This document shows positions 1 to 7,982 of a stretch of DNA of 64,000 bases, in pieces. The position numbers were made by a program, and so were the translations under genes. The notes below the pieces were generated by a model. That model was not told the origin of the DNA, searched no databases, and was given only the letters and a program-made list of their open reading frames with translations. The stretch comes from Gelidibacter pelagius (lineage in GTDB: Bacteria > Bacteroidota > Bacteroidia > Flavobacteriales > Flavobacteriaceae): assembly GCF_017581925.1 (NCBI RefSeq), contig NZ_JAGEVG010000020.1, positions 1-64,000 of the forward strand, read 5' to 3'. Positions within the stretch are counted from its first letter, which is position 1. Each line of letters begins with the position of its first letter.

Positions 1-717
1 TATACTTTGAATAGTCAGTCTGACCCAAGTATAATGGGCGATGCCAAATTCACAAAACGGGTCAATGGCACAACCTTGATAGAGGTCATGTTGGAAGGTA
101 CTTCCGCTGGCGATGAGCATCCAGGTCATATTCATATGAATACTGCTGCCGAAGGTGGGGACATTGCCGTTACGTTCACGCCTCTAAATGGCGCTACAGG
201 TATGAGCAAAACGCAAGTTGCCATGTTAGCTGATGGGACAGCCATTACTTATGAAGAACTATTGGATTTTGATGGGTATATCAATATTCACAAAAGTGCG
301 GAAGACCTGGGAACATTAATCGCTCAAGGTGACATTGGACAAAATGAATTAACGGGAGATACTAAGGCTTATACTTTAGGACCTGTTGGCAATTTAGGTG
401 TCGATGGTGAGGCGACCTTTTACAAAAGAATGAATGGCGAAGCTTTATTGGTCATCGACGTGATGGGAACCATGAATGGAAACAGTCATCCGTCTCATAT
501 TCATATGGGTGATATTAATACTCCTGGCGCTATTACGGTAAGTCTTAGTCCAGTAGATGGAGCTAGCGGTATGTCCATGACAAACATCGCTAAACAGGAT
601 GATGATAGTGCGTTTGGATACGATGATATATTAACTTATAACGGTTATATCAATGTACATAAAAGCGCTACGGAATTAGGAATTTTATTGACCCAAGGAA
701 ATATCGGCTCTAACTAA
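1..717 (+). CDS. CHRD-domain protein, two repeats, 5' end cut by window edge
   Basis: The reading frame is open from base 1 and ends with TAA at 715-717, so the true start lies upstream of the window; the TTG at 7 is not needed as a start. The protein has two tandem copies of about 115 residues. Each contains an HPxHIHM motif followed by a GYINxHKS...LGxLxxQGxIG block. That is the pattern of the CHRD domain, named from chordin and common in exported bacterial proteins of unknown function. The His-rich motif suggests metal or ligand binding, but this is inference. The part seen has no T9SS sorting domain. Localisation cannot be judged because the N-terminus is missing. Confidence 0.8.
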   Translation, partial: YTLNSQSDPSIMGDAKFTKRVNGTTLIEVMLEGTSAGDEHPGHIHMNTAAEGGDIAVTFTPLNGATGMSKTQVAMLADGTAITYEELLDFDGYINIHKSAEDLGTLIAQGDIGQNELTGDTKAYTLGPVGNLGVDGEATFYKRMNGEALLVIDVMGTMNGNSHPSHIHMGDINTPGAITVSLSPVDGASGMSMTNIAKQDDDSAFGYDDILTYNGYINVHKSATELGILLTQGNIGSN

Positions 718-745
718 ACTTCGGTTTGTTGTGTTTGCTGAAAGG

Positions 746-773
746 CTGTCTTGTTATAAGGCAGTCTTTTTTG
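746..773 (+). terminator. Rho-independent terminator after the CHRD gene
   Basis: A 7-bp stem (CTGTCTT at 746-752 with AAGGCAG at 758-764, one G-U pair) has a five-base loop and is followed by TCTTTTTT. It lies 29 bases after the CHRD stop codon. Confidence 0.65.
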
Positions 774-854
774 TGTTTATTAATTGCGCGTCCTAAGAAC
801 CAGCGCACCATAAAAACCGATTTATCGAAAGCACATACTCATGTTGACACATAG

Positions 855-891
855 AAAAACCCCTCAGATATTTATATCCGAAGGGGTTTTT
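855..891. terminator. Bidirectional terminator between convergent genes
   Basis: AAAACCCC (856-863) pairs with GGGGTTTT (883-890), and the inner GATAT/ATATC arms extend the stem. It has A-runs on the left and T-runs on the right, so it can work on both strands. It sits between the plus-strand CHRD gene and the minus-strand gene ending at 959. Confidence 0.75.
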
Positions 892-958
892 AATCTAATT
901 GATGGGACTGATAATAGCAGCCTCAGACTAATTAAATATTGTTCTAAACGTCATCACT

Positions 959-1594
959 TTAGTTATCAAATCTTTGCAAATGTAAAACTTCAATTTTTGA
1001 TCTATCGTTCCTGGAACGAACCAAAATGGTGAAATAATGTTGTTCCACATTATCATAATCTGCTCCAGCGCTGTAGCTAAGCAGTTTTACATCGATTATG
1101 GTTTTCCAATCCCCAAAGCCGTTGGCTTCAACGGGCCTCCAATCCTCGATAAGTTTACTATAATAGCGATCTGAATCGGTATAGTTATCAATAGTCCTTT
1201 TTCCTGATTGCACTCTGATTTCAATCCATTGGCGTTTGTTTGTACGACCTTCTACCGTTATTTTTCCATTCAAACCTTCTCCTACTGAAAGATTGCTCTC
1301 TGGGGATGTAATTGTAACGTAAATCGATTCAGGTGTCGGGGTGATGATCTGTTCTCCAGTAACCGGGTCAATATGCCCATGTTTCACTCTTTCTTTTATA
1401 GGGATCACCTGTGTTTTGGAACGTGGAACGGCTTTAATTTGCTTCATTTCCTTTTTCTCCATCGTCTTGGCCTTTTGGCTTTTTTCTACCTTAACTTTTC
1501 GTTCTTTCTCCTTCTTGGAGGTTTTTTGTGCATATAACGGGGAGGTCATCAGCATTACTACTAATGTTCCTAGCACTAATAATTTCGTTTTCAT
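959..1594 (-). CDS. Exported basic protein with one Ig-like domain
   Basis: The 211-residue protein starts with a signal peptide (about 1-23, ending YAQ). A strongly basic Lys-rich stretch follows (24-60), then a short motif ERVKHGHIDPVTGEQ (68-82), then one beta-rich domain (about 94-211) beginning ITSPESNL. The protein encoded at 5421-6671 has the same ERVxHxxIDPxTGxQ motif and the same last domain (ITSPESNL, EIRVQ, TILVR, LHLR). The shorter gene therefore looks like a paralogue without the first two Ig-like modules. It probably folds in the periplasm or at the surface. No enzyme motif is visible. It is the last gene of a four-gene minus-strand set that includes the sheath homologue, with about 175 bases between the two. 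Confidence 0.75.
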   Translation of the reverse strand: MKTKLLVLGTLVVMLMTSPLYAQKTSKKEKERKVKVEKSQKAKTMEKKEMKQIKAVPRSKTQVIPIKERVKHGHIDPVTGEQIITPTPESIYVTITSPESNLSVGEGLNGKITVEGRTNKRQWIEIRVQSGKRTIDNYTDSDRYYSKLIEDWRPVEANGFGDWKTIIDVKLLSYSAGADYDNVEQHYFTILVRSRNDRSKIEVLHLQRFDN

Positions 1595-1769
1595 AATGTA
1601 TTATTTTAAGTTAATATGTAATGTTCTATTTTTAATCGATTTTAATGTAATTCAGTTTTAATAAAGGAGCTGTTGACTTCTCATGCCAATGGCTGTTCAA
1701 AGTGCCATCAGTAGCCGAGTTCTAATTATGGGTATTTTGAAATTCGCCAAACTGCATACTAGATTCTAA

Positions 1770-3335
1770 TTAATTGCCATTCATATCTTGAGAGATTCTT
1801 AGTAAAGAGAATTCTGCTGGTCTCGATGACGCCATTCCGATTTCTACAATCATCTTTCCGTTATTTAGATCCTGTTCGGTCATGGTTTCATTCAAGCCGA
1901 CCCTTACGAAATAGGCTGCTTCTGGATTAGTACCATTTAACGCGCCCGCTCGCCAAAGTGTAGTGAGGTAATTTGTGGTCATTGCCTTCACCTTGTTCCA
2001 AGTCTCGGGATCGTTTGGAGCGTTTTCATAATGCTCCAAAGCATTCTTCACAGAGGTTTCGATGGTCATAGCCAATCGCGTTACCGGAATATATCTCCAT
2101 TCGTTATCATTGCCAGCCAAAGTGCGGGCCCCCCACACCATGACGCCTTTTCCCTTAAAGCTTCGAATCGCATTAATGGATTTGCCGGAGCTGTCAACAT
2201 TAAGATTGTTTTGTGCATTATTGTCGATTTCCATTGTTGGTGCTGTTACCTTGTTCAAAGACACATTGGCCGGTGCTTTCCAAACGCCTTTGGAAGTATC
2301 TATCTTGGCGTAAACACCTGCAACGGCAGCACTGGGCGGTAATTCGAGATGTTTGGCATGTATCAGCTGTTTTATGTCTTGATATTGCGTTCTAAATCTT
2401 CCATTCTCAACATGATATAATGACGTGTCAGCTTTATTTGGGTTGGCTGAAATTTCTGTTTCTGGATGTCTCAAAACCAATCTTTTATTATTTAACTTTA
2501 CTTGAATCCTGTCTTCAGAATAACGGTAATTAAGTGTCGTTAACAAAGGTGGAAAGTAAGCAGCTCCGAATTTGAGGTTTTCGGTTCCCATCGAGAATCG
2601 GAATTTTTCTACCGATTCTGAAATATCACCATGAGATGCTTTGACATCACAGATCAGAAAACGATCGTTTCTTTCAGCACATTGGGCGAGCGCTGCCTTA
2701 TAGACTTCTGCCGGATCGCCTGTGTTTTCAGAGCTGGTAATATCCGGAAAAAGAAGTAAAGTGGGTAGATCTTCATTTTCAAGTAATGCGAGACCATCCA
2801 ATAGGTCTTCATTTCTTATTGAATTATTATAATGACCAACAGAAGTGATCAAGCAATCGCTACCTCCATTGTCAAAAAATAGTTCCAACATATAATACAT
2901 CTTGTATTTTGGAGTGTTCAAAATGTTTGGTGAAGTGATGCTTCCGTCACTGTTTATCAGAAATTCCCCTATGTCTTCATTGGAAGCCCCACCAAATTTG
3001 GCTTTATAGTCCTGCATAGAACTGATCTTTGTAGGGATATTGGAGCCTTTTTCGGTATATCCTATAAACACTGGAATGCCTGTTTCTACCTGAGTAATTG
3101 AAGGGATAGAATTTGATGTTTCTTGGACATAGACGCCTGGAGTATTGACTTTTTTCTTAGGATTGGTCAGTTTACCACTATTGTCAACTTTATGCATCTT
3201 CTTTATCCTTTTTTGAGGAACTCTGCGTTCTGTTTTTGCCTTCTCCTGTGTTGTCTTGTTCCTCACCTGTGAGAAAGAAGGGTAGGAAAAAATGAAAGAA
3301 AGGATAAGACACAAAATGAATGTTTTGTTCACCAT
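1770..3335 (-). CDS. Contractile tail sheath homologue with N-terminal signal peptide
   Basis: The 521 residues match the phage/contractile injection system sheath family. NTPGVYVQE (64-72) and a VETGIPVFIGYTEKG stretch (83-97) correspond to the family N-terminus. VWGARTL (400-406), EWRYIPVTRL, LWRAGALNG, the AYFVRVG stretch and the C-terminal PAEF..LRISQ form the conserved C-terminal domain (about 400-515). Sheaths normally begin within about ten residues of the TPGVYV motif. Here about 63 residues precede it: a clear signal peptide (1-23, hydrophobic core, SFSQ) and a basic linker (24-63) like those of the neighbouring Ig-like proteins. No tube, baseplate, spike, ATPase or LysM genes lie nearby. 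It may be an exported structural protein rather than part of a cytoplasmically assembled injection machine; that is inference. Confidence 0.85.
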   Translation of the reverse strand: MVNKTFILCLILSFIFSYPSFSQVRNKTTQEKAKTERRVPQKRIKKMHKVDNSGKLTNPKKKVNTPGVYVQETSNSIPSITQVETGIPVFIGYTEKGSNIPTKISSMQDYKAKFGGASNEDIGEFLINSDGSITSPNILNTPKYKMYYMLELFFDNGGSDCLITSVGHYNNSIRNEDLLDGLALLENEDLPTLLLFPDITSSENTGDPAEVYKAALAQCAERNDRFLICDVKASHGDISESVEKFRFSMGTENLKFGAAYFPPLLTTLNYRYSEDRIQVKLNNKRLVLRHPETEISANPNKADTSLYHVENGRFRTQYQDIKQLIHAKHLELPPSAAVAGVYAKIDTSKGVWKAPANVSLNKVTAPTMEIDNNAQNNLNVDSSGKSINAIRSFKGKGVMVWGARTLAGNDNEWRYIPVTRLAMTIETSVKNALEHYENAPNDPETWNKVKAMTTNYLTTLWRAGALNGTNPEAAYFVRVGLNETMTEQDLNNGKMIVEIGMASSRPAEFSLLRISQDMNGN

Positions 3336-3639
3336 ATCGCATTAATTTTTGATGTTTATATTTTCGCTAGTAGAGCTTCTATTGATCATTTTTATTGATA
3401 TGATAATCATTTTTGATACCACAGAAATTAGTTGGTCTTGTCAAAATTCAAATTAATTTAAAGTTTTCTTCGCGGCCTGTGAATAGAATAATGAGATTTT
3501 CCATAACCATCGATCGTTTTTAAGTATGGATAAAAATAATAGCATATTTGTTGCCTTCTAAGAAACCAACTTCGTAAACTATTATTTCTATCCTCACAAT
3601 AAATTATAAATGATATTTAACCTAGCTCGTGAATTTTAT
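3336..3639. other. Intergenic stretch, no gene seen
   Basis: About 300 AT-rich bases lie between the sheath homologue and the upstream Ig-like gene. No ORF of note, hairpin with T-run or repeat was seen. The length leaves room for a promoter serving the sheath gene. Confidence 0.5.
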
Positions 3640-5265
3640 CTAAAAACTTACAGCTTGCCGCAATCTAATTCCGGTTGATTTCGAACGGACTTCAGGATAG
3701 GTCCCGTCATTCTTTTTTTGATCATATTTACGGAATATTTGCTCAGCGGTGAACCCAAAAATCAAATCCTTATCCTTATCATTTCCCATACTCATTGCAG
3801 GTGTTTTCCAATTGCCATCCGCATCTACCTTTACTATATGTTTTCCAATTTCTTTATTCCTGAATTTTGGAGGATTCGTTCTTTTCTTCGGCTCCCAAGA
3901 TCTCGTTACCGTCACTTCTACAAAACGACCAGGAACCCCCGTTCCTTTAACAACTTGGGTTCTTCCAATAGAATGTGATGAATTTGGGTTAGTCATTACT
4001 GGCGGTACGACGCGATTAGGATCCGATGTCATTTTGAAGCTGAAATTTCCTGATTGATGACCAAGACCTATCTGGCTTACCTGAACGTTATGCGTTAGCT
4101 GTTTTTCGGTTAGGGGTGTGGGCAACACAATGGGATTGGTGCTCCATTTTCCATTATTATCAGAAGTTGTTGCAGTTCTTGTATGTGGTAGATCAACTCT
4201 TTTCCCTTCGGCATCTGTGTAACGGCTGGTCATAAAAATTTGAACGGTCCGATTTGGTCCAGCTGAGCCTCTTATGACTACTGGAGAAACAGCATCCGTG
4301 CCGGATTTAGGGCTATGTGAAATGCCCCAGGGCTTAACAGGACGTCTTGGGAAACTCTGATCAATTGACGGGATAACCGTAATTGGTTGTGACTGACGCC
4401 TAACGTGCGTTTTGGTGTCTATTTCAGTTACTTTTATTTTAAATCGCGCATCGGTCTCACCTTCAAATAACCATAGGTGGATAGGGTCTGTTTTCCAATT
4501 CCCATTTTCATCGGCTTTCGTTCTGACGGATTTAATGTTGAAATTAGGCAAAGCTATATTCGACTCGATGTTTAAATCAATCGTTGTGTTTTTTTGAGCT
4601 GTACCTTCAATGACGAGCGGTGTTGTGATTACGGTTTGATTACTTGGAGAGTTAATACTCGGTGGCGGGGGGAGTTTTATGTCCGCGGCATTAAATCGGG
4701 GTTTTAAAGTCGCTTTTTGATTCAACTGTTTCTGCGAAACGCTCGGGTTGAGTTGCATGACCATATCTCCATTGATTTGGGCGCGCGCTACGGTTTGAAC
4801 CTTCTGCTTTGGAATTACTGTAATACGTTCGCCTTCTGAAGAATTATTGTCCAAGTTCTGTAAGACTGAAATGTGAAACTTCACATTTTTGGCATCCTCT
4901 GGAACCCATAAATTTATGGGGATGGTACTCCATTCGCCTGCATTGTCAGCATTTGTTTTGAAGGTCCCCAAATCCTGACTACCACCAGTAAAAACGGCTT
5001 CAACAGTCACTTCAATCTGAATGTTTTCACTGGCGGTTCCATTAATGATCAAGGGTGATGCCACTTGTTCATTATTTGCAGGAGAAATAATTGTCGGCAA
5101 GGTACTGCCAATTACCTTGTTTAATTTTAACATAGGCCTTGCAGAAACCTTTGGCGTGACCTTGCTTTTTTGCTGTTTTTCGTAGGTCTTTTTTATTTGT
5201 GCTTGCAGTGGGTTTGCCATTAGCAAGAAGCACAAGGTTCCTAAATGTAAAATTATTTTTTTCAT
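3640..5265 (-). CDS. Exported protein with four Ig-like modules
   Basis: I place the start at 5265, not at the upstream in-frame ATG at 5361. From 5265 the protein begins MKKIILHLG with a signal peptide ending LQAQ (residue 23), and the bases before it are almost identical to those before the start at 6671. The 541-residue product has a basic stretch and then four beta-sandwich modules of about 90-100 residues, starting near 58, 203, 312 and 420. Shared hallmarks are SP..N..V.SPL.I.GTA near the module start and G.W.T.PI.LW near the middle. This resembles Ig-like adhesion or stalk modules of exported Bacteroidota proteins. No catalytic motif or T9SS domain is seen. It probably shares a function with the paralogue at 5421-6671. 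Confidence 0.75.
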   Translation of the reverse strand: MKKIILHLGTLCFLLMANPLQAQIKKTYEKQQKSKVTPKVSARPMLKLNKVIGSTLPTIISPANNEQVASPLIINGTASENIQIEVTVEAVFTGGSQDLGTFKTNADNAGEWSTIPINLWVPEDAKNVKFHISVLQNLDNNSSEGERITVIPKQKVQTVARAQINGDMVMQLNPSVSQKQLNQKATLKPRFNAADIKLPPPPSINSPSNQTVITTPLVIEGTAQKNTTIDLNIESNIALPNFNIKSVRTKADENGNWKTDPIHLWLFEGETDARFKIKVTEIDTKTHVRRQSQPITVIPSIDQSFPRRPVKPWGISHSPKSGTDAVSPVVIRGSAGPNRTVQIFMTSRYTDAEGKRVDLPHTRTATTSDNNGKWSTNPIVLPTPLTEKQLTHNVQVSQIGLGHQSGNFSFKMTSDPNRVVPPVMTNPNSSHSIGRTQVVKGTGVPGRFVEVTVTRSWEPKKRTNPPKFRNKEIGKHIVKVDADGNWKTPAMSMGNDKDKDLIFGFTAEQIFRKYDQKKNDGTYPEVRSKSTGIRLRQAVSF

Positions 5266-5420
5266 GATAAATGGTTTTTGATTTAATATTAATTTTTGAG
5301 ATAATACCCCGGGTTGAGCCATGGAACACAAAAGGCTAAAAATATTTTCTTCGGGTTTCAAGACTGCGTTATGCGTTCCGAAAAGATTGCTCTCATTGCA
5401 AAGCTCATGTTGGTACGATG

Positions 5421-6671
5421 TTATCGTCTTAGATGTAATGTTTTGATCTCAGAAGGGTTGCTTTTATCACGAACCAAAATGGTGAGTGTGTATTCTTTTT
5501 GTGGAGCACGTCCATTTGTGGTTTTTGGTTGGCCCGTATTTAATTGTGTACTCCAATGTCCGGTAGAATTTACAGGAACCGAGGTCCAATCTTTAATGAC
5601 TCTTCCGTTGTTCTGCTGTTGATAGTTTCCAGCAGTGCCTTGACCCGTTTGTACACGGATTTCCAACGTATGGTTTTTGATGGCGCGTCCTTTGACCGTG
5701 ATCGGTGACCTGACTTTATCGCCTTGATACAGATTGCTCTCTGGTGAGGTTATTTTCAGTCCCAATTTTTCTTTGGCTTGCGAGTTGACCGTTACCGTAG
5801 CTTTGTTTCCTTTTTCTGAATCGTTTATAACTCGAACGGCCGTGATCTCAAGAGTAACATTAGCATCCGCTGCATCTGCTTGGATGGAGTATAGCTTGCC
5901 GGTTTTCCAGTTGCCTTCTGAATCTGTAGTGACATTTGTTTTCGTGGCCTTACCGGTATTTTGGCCGTATTGGGTGTAACTGCGGGTGATTAGGACTTTA
6001 ACTTCACTGTTTTTTTGGGCAGTTCCGGTAATCATCAATGGAAAATCAACATGAGCGTTATTTTTTGGGGAGGTAATATAGGTGTTCACCTCATTTGAAG
6101 ACGGACGTTGAGGTCGTTGATGTCCAGTTCTTGGATCAATTGGGGTGTGAGACACTCTTTCTCGCACCTCAATCAACTGAGGATTGAGTTCTTTTATCTT
6201 CTTCGCGGTCATTTCAACACGATCAATTCTTTGGATATTGCTGGTGGGAGAAACGGTTATTTTTTTTGAGCTGGGTTTCTTTAAGCGTTTCATCTTCGAT
6301 TTCTCTACCACCGATTCTGAAGCCATGATTTCAAATTGTAAGTTGTTTACGCCTTCCGGTGCCCACAAATTGATAGGGATGCTTTGCCATGTTCCATTAC
6401 TATTGGAGGTTATGACAAATGTCCCCAAATCCTGATCGCCTTCCGTGAAGGTTGCTTTGACGTTAAGGGTAACTTTGGCGTTTTTTGAAGCCGTACCGGC
6501 AATGGTAAGCGGTGATGAAACCTTAGCATTATTATTTGGTGATGTAATGGACAGCTCGGAGCTGGCGCTTATTGTAGGTTTGCTAAGTTTGCCTAAAGTT
6601 TTTTGCGCATACATCTGGGTTGAGATGATTAAGAACAAAAATGATCCTACAGTTAAAATTGTTTTTTTCAT
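5421..6671 (-). CDS. Exported protein with three Ig-like modules
   Basis: The 416-residue protein has a signal peptide (1-23, ending YAQ) and modules at about 41-135, 194-295 and 306-416. Module 1 closely resembles module 1 of the product of 3640-5265 (shared SP.NN..V.SPL.I.GTAS, DLGTF, INLW.PEG). Module 3 resembles the only module of the 211-residue protein. The linker at about 165-185 has the ERVSHTPIDPRTGHQ motif that recurs in that short protein. The gene is therefore a bridge between the other two paralogues and perhaps the parent of both. It is first in the minus-strand set ending at 959. The bases around its ATG match those at 5265, a sign of whole-gene duplication. The function is unknown. 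Confidence 0.75.
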   Translation of the reverse strand: MKKTILTVGSFLFLIISTQMYAQKTLGKLSKPTISASSELSITSPNNNAKVSSPLTIAGTASKNAKVTLNVKATFTEGDQDLGTFVITSNSNGTWQSIPINLWAPEGVNNLQFEIMASESVVEKSKMKRLKKPSSKKITVSPTSNIQRIDRVEMTAKKIKELNPQLIEVRERVSHTPIDPRTGHQRPQRPSSNEVNTYITSPKNNAHVDFPLMITGTAQKNSEVKVLITRSYTQYGQNTGKATKTNVTTDSEGNWKTGKLYSIQADAADANVTLEITAVRVINDSEKGNKATVTVNSQAKEKLGLKITSPESNLYQGDKVRSPITVKGRAIKNHTLEIRVQTGQGTAGNYQQQNNGRVIKDWTSVPVNSTGHWSTQLNTGQPKTTNGRAPQKEYTLTILVRDKSNPSEIKTLHLRR

Positions 6672-6830
6672 GATAAATGGGTTTAGGTATTACTGTTTTT
6701 TTCGGGATAATTCCTTATTATGTCGTGTTAATACTGAGCGTATCAGATATTTTTTAGTCGGTTATTAATCAGTCGGGTTTTAATCAATTTAAATCTAATT
6801 TGAAAATGCTTTTAGCTTGTGAAAATGGAC

Positions 6831-7325
6831 TTAATCCACTCGCATAAAAACAAAAACCAAGACTTCAGGACCAGATGGTGTACCTTGATATCTCTCACGT
6901 CTTTCCGCATCTGGAATCTCCTCAAGTTTTAAGGTGGTCTGGTTAATTTGAATGATCCTGAATTCTCTAATCGGTGGAAACGGACTGTCTTGATATGGAC
7001 TGTTATCGGCCAAATCAATTTTTAAAGTATTGCCTTCCACATGGTATCGTCCAATCAGATATTGATAGATGGCGCAACGTTCATCGTACCAGCGCAAATT
7101 CATTTTACCGTCGGACGAAAAGCGCAATTGATCATTGTTTCTGTTGCACACATTTTGATAATTGTAAAGCCGTTCGTTAGAACCATTGATAATGGTGCCC
7201 GTTTTTATAAAAGCCCAGTCACCCCAAAGACTCCCTGGCAATGGTTGTTGCAGGGTGACACAACTCATGGTCATAATGCAAAGCCCCAGAACTAAAATGA
7301 TGCTTGTAAATTTTAAGTCTTTCAT
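6831..7325 (-). CDS. Lipocalin-like lipoprotein
   Basis: The 164-residue product has a signal peptide with a lipobox ending at Cys22 (IMTMSC). The mature part starts with a G.W.F pattern (GSLWGDWAF), continues with polar beta strands, and ends in a hydrophobic strand (EVLVFVFMRV). This layout is typical of the small lipocalin-like proteins of Bacteroidota that appear to monitor or bind small molecules in the periplasm. No enzyme residues are evident. It is first downstream of the next lipoprotein gene on the same strand, with 25 bases between them, so the two are probably cotranscribed. Confidence 0.6.
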   Translation of the reverse strand: MKDLKFTSIILVLGLCIMTMSCVTLQQPLPGSLWGDWAFIKTGTIINGSNERLYNYQNVCNRNNDQLRFSSDGKMNLRWYDERCAIYQYLIGRYHVEGNTLKIDLADNSPYQDSPFPPIREFRIIQINQTTLKLEEIPDAERRERYQGTPSGPEVLVFVFMRVD

Positions 7326-7350
7326 AAGGTGAGTTTTTTGGTGATGATCA

Positions 7351-7968
7351 TTATAAATAATTTGGAACTTTAATCACCAAACGTCCTTTAATTTGGGAAA
7401 TGTTCTCCTCATAGTCTTCAAACTGACCATCAAAATCTAAGGTATAGCCCAATGATCCACCTTCATGACTCTTCACGCCATAGGTGGTATTGGATAATTT
7501 GACCTCACCCGACATACTGTTCTGTACATCAGAGGAAGGCGGTGCGATTGAAATAATCAGATTGGATCTTTCTTCGGAATCATCTTCAGAACCATCAAAT
7601 AAGTCGGCAACGGACCCATCGGCATTTTGAAAAAAGAGTCCGTTGATGAGAAGTTCATCATTACCTATTCGTAAAACAATGCCCTTACCATTTTCGGTAT
7701 TGCTATAGGCCGAAAAGTTGTTCATGCTGCCATCATCTTTTGACACATTTATAATGTCTCCTTTTAAATGGCGTTCGTTGGCACTTCCTGGGTTTATGGT
7801 AATGTCATAGGTGTGATTTTCCCCTTGCGAATCCTCCTGACGTTCTTGAACAGGGGCCTCAACAGGCTCTTCGATTGTATCTTTTGATTTGTTGCTATTG
7901 CCGCAGCCAGCGACCATTGTTAGGCAGATGAGGAGTAGGAGAGATGGTGTAAATCTTATATTTTTCAT
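7351..7968 (-). CDS. Hypothetical lipoprotein
   Basis: The 205-residue protein has a lipobox ending at Cys22 (MVAGCGNS), an acidic Glu/Asp/Ser-rich linker (about 23-50), and a beta-strand-rich domain including GYTLDFDGQFEDY and ending RLVIKVPNYL. No known domain is recognised. The gene is 14 bases downstream of the ELWxxDGT gene and 25 bases upstream of the lipocalin-like gene, which suggests one three-gene transcript. A periplasmic or outer-membrane location is likely. Confidence 0.6.
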   Translation of the reverse strand: MKNIRFTPSLLLLICLTMVAGCGNSNKSKDTIEEPVEAPVQERQEDSQGENHTYDITINPGSANERHLKGDIINVSKDDGSMNNFSAYSNTENGKGIVLRIGNDELLINGLFFQNADGSVADLFDGSEDDSEERSNLIISIAPPSSDVQNSMSGEVKLSNTTYGVKSHEGGSLGYTLDFDGQFEDYEENISQIKGRLVIKVPNYL

Positions 7969-7982
7969 ATATCGTATTTTTT

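Noticed and set aside
1770-3335. Sheath homologue as part of a prophage or complete injection system
   Set aside because: No tube, baseplate, tape measure, capsid, integrase or ATPase genes were found in the window, and the neighbours are exported Ig-like proteins.
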